Positions 57,456 to 64,000 of a stretch of 64,000 bases of DNA are shown here, piece by piece. This DNA is from Chryseobacterium aahli. GTDB taxonomy: Bacteria; Bacteroidota; Bacteroidia; Flavobacteriales; Weeksellaceae. Position 1 is the first letter of the stretch. Each line of letters opens with the position of its first letter. The stretch covers positions 558,001-622,000 of the forward strand of contig NZ_JALDNB010000002.1 in the NCBI RefSeq assembly GCF_022699665.1. Direction: 5' to 3'. The position numbers and the translations under genes were made by a program. Below the pieces are notes generated by a model. The model made no database searches, was not told where the DNA came from, and saw nothing but the letters and a program-made list of their open reading frames with translations.

Positions 57456-59436
57456 GAGTATCTAGTTCTATGTTAATGGTAGCTCCTTCGTGATCAGAAT
57501 TGATCTCGATTTTGCCCTTGAGATAACCTACCCTATTTCTAAGATTTCGAAGGCCCATACTATTCTTTGTTTTATAAATATCCTCTGCAAATCCTTCACC
57601 GTCATCTTCAACCGTGATCATAAAATGATCTTCAGACTGTGAGCACTGGAGCAAAATATGACTTCCTCCAGAATGCTTCACTGCATTGGCCAATAATTCT
57701 TGTACAATTCTATATATATTGACCTGTATTGGAAGTGAGAGCGTACTTTCAATATTCAAGGGCTGAAAATCGATTTCCAGATCTGTCCTTGTATAAAATT
57801 CGCATAGATCGTTAAGAGCCGTTTCCAAACCAAAATTGAGGAGTGACTCCGGCATCAGGTTTCTTGCGACAAACCTCAACTCACCTACGGACCGATCAAG
57901 TTGCTGAAGAATTTTGCTGAACTCAGTATTTTCTTCTTTAAAATAACTTGATGACCATGATGAAAGATTTATTTTTACACCAGCCAGCATTCCACCCAGA
58001 CCATCATGGAGATCACGGGCAATGCGTTCCCTTTCTCTTTCCTCACTTTCAAGTATAGCTTTTGTAAGGGTAAGCTCTTCTTTTTGTCTAATGTCTTTTA
58101 TTTTCTGCTGAAGGTTAATCTCTTTCTGTTCTGAGATCTTATTATTTTTCCTGTAAATTATCATGAATAAAACAAAAAGACTTATGATCAGCAGCAAGCT
58201 AAGACCCAGTCCCCAAAGGTAGGAGTTCTTTTTGTTGACTTCGAGTTCCTTTTGTTTTTTTTCTGCATTTAAGGTTGCGATCTTCCTTTCTTTTTCTGCG
58301 GTGTTGAACTTTTTTTCAAGCGTATTTATCTCCAGTTTTATATTTTCAGAATTTAAGCTGTCGTTCAACTTTGAATACTTTCTTTCCCAGACTAAAGCAT
58401 CAGATGAGTTTCCCATTTCCTCATTCAGGTTGGATAGCTGTCTGTATATCGTTTTTCTGTTATTGGCATCTATTACGAGTGTTTTTTCTTTAAGAATATT
58501 TTCTAAAACATTCTTGGCTTCTGTATATCTTTTTAGTTTTCGGAGAATGTCACATTTATTCAGATAAAACATTTGTGCCAAAAGATTTTGATTAGATTTT
58601 TTAGCGTATACCAATCCCTGTTCTATCACAGGAAGCGCTTCTTCGTTTTTTTGTTTAGTGATAAGATATAAAGTTTTACCATATAAATAGGAAGCGTTCG
58701 CAGAAGATTCGGGATAAGGCTGAATCATTTTTTCTGCCTTGTCCAAAAAATTCTTGGCTTTGTCACCCTTCGCTTGATAACAGAAATTACTCGACGAGCT
58801 TAAATAGGCATAAAATAATTCTGCAGAATTCGGGGAATTTTTTTGAAGATTTTCAATTGCTTTATCATTATAATATTCCGCTTTTTGAAATTCAGCATTG
58901 TAGGTAAATGTGAGAGCAAGCTGAGTGTATAAGAACCCTAAAGTTCTACTGGTCTCATATTTTTCGACGAGGGGAATGCTTTTTTCCAGCATAATTTTTA
59001 TAAAAAAAGGATATCCTTCCTTATTTTTTTTAATTAATCCGTAGTTAAACCACGCCAATGCTTGAATTATATCAGATCTTTCAGTTTTAAATCTGCCTAG
59101 TTCTTTAATGGCCATCTGAAAATATTCGGAAGCTTTTTCCTTGTCTTTTTCTAAAAAATACAGCCCATTGTAGTAATAAAACTCAGCCATCAGAAATGCA
59201 TTGTTTTTCGATAATAACTTTCCTGATTCCAGGCATTTTTTACTCCAGGAAGAATCTGTATTTCTGCTGTAGTTAGAGAGTAAATAATATGCATCTGCCT
59301 TTTTACTATGGTCTAAATGTGATTTTACAACGATCTTTAAGCTGTCTTCATATCGCTTTTCATTGAGTGGAGAGATCTGTTGTGAGAATAAGCTCAAAGA
59401 AAATAGAATGCTTAGCAATAGGGTGAGTCTCATCAT
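57445..59436 (-). CDS. TPR sensor histidine kinase (HisKA_3)
   Basis: 663 residues. Signal peptide, then about nine TPR-like helical repeats in the periplasm (residues ~20-370), a membrane helix (WGLGLSLLLIISLFVLFMII, ~400-425), coiled coil, HisKA_3 box with RERIARDLHDGLGGML (His near 475) and an HATPase domain (ELLANAVKHSGG, EDDGEGF, GLRNLRNRVGYLKG). This domain set is the Bacteroidota form of NarX/DegS-type kinases. It works with the response regulator encoded by the overlapping downstream gene. What the TPR part senses is unknown. Confidence 0.93.
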   Translation of the reverse strand: MMRLTLLLSILFSLSLFSQQISPLNEKRYEDSLKIVVKSHLDHSKKADAYYLLSNYSRNTDSSWSKKCLESGKLLSKNNAFLMAEFYYYNGLYFLEKDKEKASEYFQMAIKELGRFKTERSDIIQALAWFNYGLIKKNKEGYPFFIKIMLEKSIPLVEKYETSRTLGFLYTQLALTFTYNAEFQKAEYYNDKAIENLQKNSPNSAELFYAYLSSSSNFCYQAKGDKAKNFLDKAEKMIQPYPESSANASYLYGKTLYLITKQKNEEALPVIEQGLVYAKKSNQNLLAQMFYLNKCDILRKLKRYTEAKNVLENILKEKTLVIDANNRKTIYRQLSNLNEEMGNSSDALVWERKYSKLNDSLNSENIKLEINTLEKKFNTAEKERKIATLNAEKKQKELEVNKKNSYLWGLGLSLLLIISLFVLFMIIYRKNNKISEQKEINLQQKIKDIRQKEELTLTKAILESEERERERIARDLHDGLGGMLAGVKINLSSWSSSYFKEENTEFSKILQQLDRSVGELRFVARNLMPESLLNFGLETALNDLCEFYTRTDLEIDFQPLNIESTLSLPIQVNIYRIVQELLANAVKHSGGSHILLQCSQSEDHFMITVEDDGEGFAEDIYKTKNSMGLRNLRNRVGYLKGKIEINSDHEGATINIELDTHAI

Positions 59437-59613
59437 TACGTTCAGTTCTTTATAATTGTAAGAATTTGTACAATATAAAAAAAAATGGAGAGGTAGAAAA
59501 TACCTAAAAGCAGGTAGATATAAATACCGTTTTCAATGGATTGACCTTCGAATCGTTCTGATCTAGCTTTGCAACACACAGATCAATATAATAAGGCTTT
59601 AGCAAAAAGAATT

Positions 59614-60024
59614 ATGAAATTAAAAATCACCACCCTATTTTTCCTTATTTCTGCAATTGCGTTAATTAGCTGTTCCAGAGAAGACAGTACAGAAAAGGAT
59701 TACGAATACACTTATCAATTGACTGGACCCAGCAACAACAAGTTGGTGGTTCAATATACTCCAACGATGACCGACCCCAATGTAACGGAGATCCCGGACG
59801 ACCTTGAATATGAAGAGGAGGTAACAGCACCTTGGCAAAAAACTGTCAGACTTCATAAAAACATCGGAGGTATTGGCTTTTCTGCGAACGTTAGCGAAGG
59901 GACACCGGGGGCAAGTTATACAATTTCAATTTTAGATAAGGATGCCAAGATCCTAAAGACAACTAATTTTATTGTCGATACATCCGGAGATGCAGGTGCA
60001 CTTCTGAACTACTATCGTGAGTGA
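59614..60024 (+). CDS. Small lipoprotein of unknown function
   Basis: 136 residues; start at ATG 59614 gives a lipoprotein signal (MKLKITTLFFLISAIALISC, Cys20). The mature part is polar and contains a beta-sandwich-like stretch (RLHKNIGGIGFSANVSEG, YTISILDKDAKILKT). The earlier in-frame start at 59569 would put 15 residues before the signal. No family recognised. It stands between the kinase (divergent) and the next secreted protein. Confidence 0.7.
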   Translation: MKLKITTLFFLISAIALISCSREDSTEKDYEYTYQLTGPSNNKLVVQYTPTMTDPNVTEIPDDLEYEEEVTAPWQKTVRLHKNIGGIGFSANVSEGTPGASYTISILDKDAKILKTTNFIVDTSGDAGALLNYYRE

Positions 60025-60242
60025 CCGAAACTCTATTTTACTTGAACTTAGCATATGATAAAATATTTTACAGGTACATCAGGAAATCCAATAAAAAATA
60101 GAATATTACAGAACGTGCTGAAGCAGGACTGCAAATAACGATATCAGACTAGCGAATTTGCTGAGTCATCCACTTGTTGAGATTCCGAACCATTAAATGT
60201 AAAAATCCTGAATTTATCATAATCTGAAAATTTTAATATACT

Positions 60243-60839
60243 ATGAAAACAAAAAACATTGGTATTGCCATACTTTTGCTTGTAACGCAGCTAAGCTTCG
60301 CTCAATATTTCAAACTAACTCCGGCGGGATTTTTGTCCAATGAAAAAAACGATTTTACGGTCGTCGATGTGCCAAATGTGAAACAAAAAGACCTGTATAG
60401 AAATATGCTCAATGCTATCAATTCAATTTTCAAAAATCCACAAAAAGGTTTAAGTGTTGTTGAAGGTGAAAATATCAGTATAACGGCGTATGAAGAAGAA
60501 GTTCTACCTATAAAACTTTCTAATGGACTCGGAAAAACAATTCGTAAATATGATCTATCATATAAATTAACGTTTCTTTTTAAAGATGGCAAGATTCGGA
60601 TCAACAGTCCTGATTTTGAGGCTAGACGATATGTTGAAAGTACTTACAGAGGGGCAAGTGGTTGGACTAGGGATGAATGGGTTACGCTAAACTTGGTAAA
60701 AGTCGGAAAATCTAAATTATATCTATTCGAAGATGATGGAAAAATAAGATTTGAAGATGCTTATAATGGTTTGAACGATCACTTCAATTCGCTTATAAAG
60801 GAAATTATTGATAGATCTCAAAATATAGATAACTGGTAA
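60243..60839 (+). CDS. Secreted protein with DUF4468-like domain
   Basis: 198 residues, signal peptide MKTKNIGIAILLLVTQLSFA. The mature part has VVDVPNVKQKDLYRNMLNAI near its start, DLSYKLTFLFKDGKIRINSP in the middle and FNSLIKEIIDRSQNIDNW at the end; these match the TBP-like fold of DUF4468 proteins of Bacteroidota. No neighbour clarifies its role. The region after its stop (60840-61250) has a 33-codon frame from 60967 that I do not call, and two terminators. Confidence 0.6.
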   Translation: MKTKNIGIAILLLVTQLSFAQYFKLTPAGFLSNEKNDFTVVDVPNVKQKDLYRNMLNAINSIFKNPQKGLSVVEGENISITAYEEEVLPIKLSNGLGKTIRKYDLSYKLTFLFKDGKIRINSPDFEARRYVESTYRGASGWTRDEWVTLNLVKVGKSKLYLFEDDGKIRFEDAYNGLNDHFNSLIKEIIDRSQNIDNW

Positions 60840-61123
60840 TATTGATTTACAATTAGTACAAACAGTTTAATTTTTTTTATAATTATCTATGTGTTGAAAA
60901 GCTTTACAATAAGTTGAGATAAAATGACACTAAATTTAAATTATAACCAAAATAATAGCGCAGGAAATGATATTTTTTAAGAAATTACATAATATGATGG
61001 GGCAAACTTTTGCCTATTTTAGGGACATTGATGAATTTATCATTGAAATCTGCACCCCAATGGGCTGACAGAATGATTCAGGTACCAGTTTCTTTAGTCA
61101 AAAATCTGATAAAATTTGAAAAT

Positions 61124-61160
61124 AAAGACACTGTCCCATTAAGTGTCTTTTTGTTTTTTG
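61124..61160. terminator. Terminator hairpin 1 before integrase 3' end
   Basis: AAAGACACT / AGTGTCTTT with a 9-base loop and a T-tract (TTTTTGTTTTTT) on the plus strand. Confidence 0.75.
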
Positions 61161-61166
61161 TATTTT

Positions 61167-61200
61167 AAATCCCAACTAAAGTTGGGATTTTTATTTTTTT
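61167..61200. terminator. Terminator hairpin 2, strong
   Basis: AAATCCCAACT / AGTTGGGATTT, perfect 11-base stem, 2-base loop, followed by T-tract (TTATTTTTTTT). Together with hairpin 1 it separates the secreted-protein gene from the integrase. Confidence 0.85.
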
Positions 61201-61250
61201 TGGATATTGATTAGAAAAATACTTTAAAGCTCATCTTTAACTACCAGTTG

Positions 61251-62488
61251 TTATCCTAAACGTTTTATCTCCTCTCTACTTTGAAGTTTCCCCCTTAACA
61301 CTGACATATCATCACTCACTTTCTTATCCAAAATTTTAGCATAGTGCTGAGTGATTTTGATATTCGTGTAACCTAGCATTTTGCTTACACTTTCAATGGG
61401 AACGCCATTAGACAATGTAACCGTAGTAGCAAATGTATGTCTTGCAATGTGGAAAGTCAGTTCTTTATTTATTCCACAGACATTCGCAATTTCTTTTAGA
61501 TATGAATTCATCGTCTGATTACTTACTACAGGAAACAGAACATTTGAGTTTACACATTGCGGATGGTTATCATATCTTAAAACCAGCTCTTTAGCTACAG
61601 GTAATAGCGGAACTCTGGTTGAGGTGTCTGTTTTTTGACGACGTGTGAATATCCATTGTTCGCCATCAATCCCGATATCAAGGTGAGACTTTGTCAATTT
61701 CTTCACATCAACATAAGCTAAACCGGTATAGCAGCAGAAAAGAAAAACATCCGTACTTGTGTCAATCTATCGGAAACAAATTCTTTCTCATACATCGCCT
61801 GGATTTCTTCTTTAGATAGGAACCGACGTTCTACAGCTTTGAGCTTTGCTTTATAACCAAGAAAAGGGTCTTTGTTGAGCCAGCCGTGTGCCATACATAA
61901 CCTAATGATCTTTTTGAAGTTCTTAATGTATTTCACAGCGGTATTGTTTCCGCATTTACGTACACTTCGAAGCCAGAAATCATAATCCATTATGAAAGCA
62001 TGATCAATCGCCTTAATATCGATATCAGAAGTTTTGTACTTCCAATTAATGAATTCTTGTGTATGCTTTAACGATGTTTTATAACGCTCCAATGTTCCGG
62101 GCGCAAAATCCTGACCAACCAGTGCTTCCACTTTATCATTGTGGTCCTGAAAAATAGGAATGAGCATTCGTGTGGAAACATCAGTTCCAAGCAGTTTAGA
62201 TTTTAAACCAACTGCTGTCACATTGTTATCCTCTTTTAACATCACGTAGTGTGAATCGTAAACCTGTTGCTCTAAAGTCTTAAGATAGACATTAAGCGTT
62301 CTGGCCTCTTGAGAGTTCCCCAGTGCCTTATGTGTTTTACCATCCCATTTCTGCGGTTCGATATACCTTTTAGCGGCAATGTCCGCCGCCTTGCCATCTA
62401 TCGTGATTCGTAAGTAGATGGGAGCCGTGCCGTTTGTTCGGATTTTATTCTTTTTTATAAAGAATAACAGATTGAATGTTTTGTTCAT
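61251..62488 (-). pseudogene. Tyrosine integrase of the island, frameshifted
   Basis: Two frames make one 412-codon gene. 61718-62488 encodes an arm-binding domain (MNKTFNLLFFIKKNKIRTNG, ITIDGKAADIAAKRYIEPQK) and SAM-like core-binding domain; 61251-61706 encodes the catalytic domain, with HIARHTFATTVTLSNGVPIE, LGYTNIKITQHYAKI (R, H, Y catalytic residues present). The junction near 61729-61740 has GCTGCTATACC where the family has one codon less/more (expected SCYTGLAYVDVKKL). The box I arginine is replaced as usual in Bacteroidota integrases of this type. It adjoins the tRNA and directs integration; broken, it cannot. Confidence 0.8.
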
Positions 62489-62531
62489 GATGTGGCAACT
62501 TTAATTGTTTAATAATTTAGTTTTTGTTACC

Positions 62532-62763
62532 ACTTTTTGCAAGATGTACAATCGTTAGACTGCCTATTGGTCGGGTTTCCCTGAATTTTTCGTGACCCAT
62601 TTTCCAATTTTCACGATGGATCACTAAAAAGGTCATAAAAATCGTGACCTATTTTGATTTTTTTTGACTCTAGCGCAAAATAAAAAACGCTGTAAACATT
62701 GATGTTTACAGCGTTTTAGCTTATTTTAGTTTCTCAACCAGCGGAGAGAGAGGGATTCGAACC
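62532..62763 (-). repeat. Right island boundary repeat (attR-like)
   Basis: Matches 8407-8638 at offset 54,125, with the 23-bp core (62741-62763) identical. It contains the same terminator hairpin as the left copy and overlaps the 3' end of tRNA-Ser. Here it regenerates the complete tRNA gene. Confidence 0.85.
62684..62717 (-). terminator. Terminator of tRNA-Ser
   Basis: Perfect 13-base stem AAAACGCTGTAAA / TTTACAGCGTTTT, 25 bases after the tRNA 3' end. Confidence 0.75.
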
Positions 62764-62826
62764 CCCGGACCTGTTACAGTCAATAGTTTTCAAGACTATC
62801 GCAATCGACCACTCTGCCATCTCTCC
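62742..62826 (-). tRNA. tRNA-Ser (anticodon UGA)
   Basis: 85-nt class II tRNA. Acceptor GGAGAGA pairs with TCTCTCC and is followed by discriminator G; anticodon stem ATAGT/ACTAT closes a CTTGAAA loop with anticodon TGA; the T-arm contains GGTTCGAATCC; a long variable arm follows the anticodon stem as expected for serine. The CCA tail is not encoded. Its 3' end is the integration target of the island. Confidence 0.95.
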
Positions 62827-62968
62827 ATTAAACCCCGATATATGTCGTTGTTTTTGGTGGTGCAAATATAAAACTCTTTTCAATATCTGCAAAACAATTC
62901 TAAATTAAATTTTACTCTAAATTAATAATCCGTTAAAAATCAGTTGGATTATTTTTAATTAAAATTAA

Positions 62969-63340
62969 TTACTGTAACAAAACCTGAGATTTCATCCCAA
63001 TAATTACTGCTGCAAAACCTAAAACTATACTTGAAATCACATATAAAAGTAAAATTCCATATTGTTGATTTTGCCATAATGAATAATTTTCCACAGAAAA
63101 AGTAGAGAACGTTGTAAAACCTCCGCAAAATCCTGTAATGAGAAGATATTTTAGATAATTATCATTTTTTATAAAATAGGAAGTTAAAAAACCAATAGTC
63201 AGGCATCCGATGATATTTACCAAGAAAGTTCCCATCGGAAACGAATTGATATTCCAAAGTTTTTGAGTATAATTTGACATCAGATATCTTAAAATGCTTC
63301 CAAATCCACCACCGAGAAAAATGAATAGTAAGTTTTTCAT
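62969..63340 (-). CDS. crcB: Fluoride channel CrcB/FluC
   Basis: 123-residue membrane protein with four helices. Family hallmarks: GGGFGSILRYLMSNY at the start, GTFLVNIIGCLTIGFL (conserved Asn) and GFCGGFTTFSTFSVE (phenylalanine track). Forms a dimeric channel exporting fluoride. Outside the island, next to the tRNA; it lies 51 bases downstream of trxB. Confidence 0.95.
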   Translation of the reverse strand: MKNLLFIFLGGGFGSILRYLMSNYTQKLWNINSFPMGTFLVNIIGCLTIGFLTSYFIKNDNYLKYLLITGFCGGFTTFSTFSVENYSLWQNQQYGILLLYVISSIVLGFAAVIIGMKSQVLLQ

Positions 63341-63391
63341 GATAAAAAGAAACGCACCAAAAGAGGTGCGTTTTATATTTTAATTCGAAAA

Positions 63392-64000
63392 TTAGTGTAA
63401 TTCAGCTAAATACTTTTCAGCATCCATGGCTGCCATACAACCGCTTCCTGCCGCTGTAATTGCCTGTCTGTAGATATGATCCTGAACATCTCCAGCAGCA
63501 AAAACTCCCGGAAGATTAGTTCTTGTAGAACCTTTTTCAGTTGCGATATATCCGTTTTCGTCTAAATCAATTTGACCTGCAAAAATATCTGTATTCGGTT
63601 TATGTCCGATAGCAATAAAAATACCATGAACGTCTACTGTAGATTTTTCCTGAGTCTGATTGTTGATTACCACTGCTCTTTCCACCAAATTATTTTCACC
63701 TTCAATTCCAATTAATTCATGGTGAAATTTCACTTCAATATTCGGTGTGTTTTCAACTCTGTGAATCATTGCTTTTGAAGCTCTGAACTCACCTTTTCTC
63801 ACCAACATCGTCACTTTATTCACCAATTTCGCAAGGTAAGTTGCCTCTTCAGCAGCTGTATCGCCCGCTCCTACTACGACTACATCTTTTCCTCTGTAGA
63901 AAAATCCGTCGCAGGTTGCGCATGCTGAAACTCCACCTCCATTGTATTTTTTTTCGTCATCTAAACCTAAATATTTTGCAGTAGCACCTGTAGAAATAAT
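63392..64000 (-). CDS. trxB: Thioredoxin reductase, C-terminal part (start beyond window)
   Basis: 203 residues visible, open at the window edge. CATCDGFFYRGKDVVVVGAG holds the redox CxxC pair and the NADPH-binding GAGDTAAEEA motif; the FAD-contact end LPGVFAAGDVQDHIYRQA and GSGCMAAMDAEKYL close the protein. The enzyme reduces thioredoxin with NADPH. No fault visible. Confidence 0.95.
   Translation of the reverse strand: MISTGATAKYLGLDDEKKYNGGGVSACATCDGFFYRGKDVVVVGAGDTAAEEATYLAKLVNKVTMLVRKGEFRASKAMIHRVENTPNIEVKFHHELIGIEGENNLVERAVVINNQTQEKSTVDVHGIFIAIGHKPNTDIFAGQIDLDENGYIATEKGSTRTNLPGVFAAGDVQDHIYRQAITAAGSGCMAAMDAEKYLAELH

Noticed and set aside
60967..61068. 33-codon frame MIFFKKLHNMMGQ...
   Set aside because: Too short and without recognisable similarity; may be a relic but I cannot support a call.

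Overview
The window looks like chromosome of a low-GC Bacteroidota, most likely a flavobacterium close to Chryseobacterium (Weeksellaceae). The signs are Bacteroidota-type promoters (TAnnTTTG -7 boxes), GLPGLI and TonB-barrel outer-membrane proteins, a MobC-type coupling protein relic, DUF4099/DUF3945 and LytTR regulators. This placement is an inference from gene content, not from a marker gene.

Layout. (1) 1-8190, minus strand: front of a capsule/exopolysaccharide operon, read right to left as WbpM-like dehydratase, Wza-like export lipoprotein, Wzc-like tyrosine autokinase, two UDP-sugar dehydrogenases, and the start of a Wzx-like flippase that leaves the window. (2) 8407-62763: an island bounded by two 232-bp direct repeats exactly 54,125 bp apart. 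Each repeat ends in the last 23 bases of a tRNA-Ser(UGA) gene; the intact tRNA lies at the right end beside a tyrosine integrase. The island is a decayed integrative element: integrase frameshifted, coupling protein reduced to a broken N-terminus, DUF3945 gene with two nonsense codons, RadC with a scrambled tail. (3) 62742-64000: tRNA-Ser, crcB and the end of trxB, ordinary chromosome.

Cargo, left to right: a secreted protein; a 275-bp relic of a helicase gene; an outer-membrane barrel/GLPGLI/small secreted protein operon; an intact SF1 helicase-nuclease (15827-18385); small secreted proteins; an IS5-family element; then an eleven-gene, tightly packed minus-strand operon (20861-33499). That operon joins two TerD proteins, three TerY-like vWA proteins, a PP2C phosphatase, a zinc-ribbon protein kinase, TerC and a TerB-C protein to a BREX-type P-loop ATPase and an Lhr-like SF2 helicase. 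It reads as a stress or phage-sensing phosphorylation switch wired to a DNA-processing motor, and is the most interesting system here. The IS has inserted at its 3' end and supplies the helicase stop codon.

Further right are two TonB-type barrels, a LytTR regulator with a CPBP protease, a giant DUF4132 protein with a small partner, an EreA/ChaN-like secreted protein, a racemase, a membrane-anchored AraC regulator, a TPR histidine kinase/NarL-type regulator pair, and several pseudogenes. A family of four 214-bp repeats with inverted ends (one truncated) is scattered through 36968-52238; one copy abuts a truncated gene, which suggests mobility.
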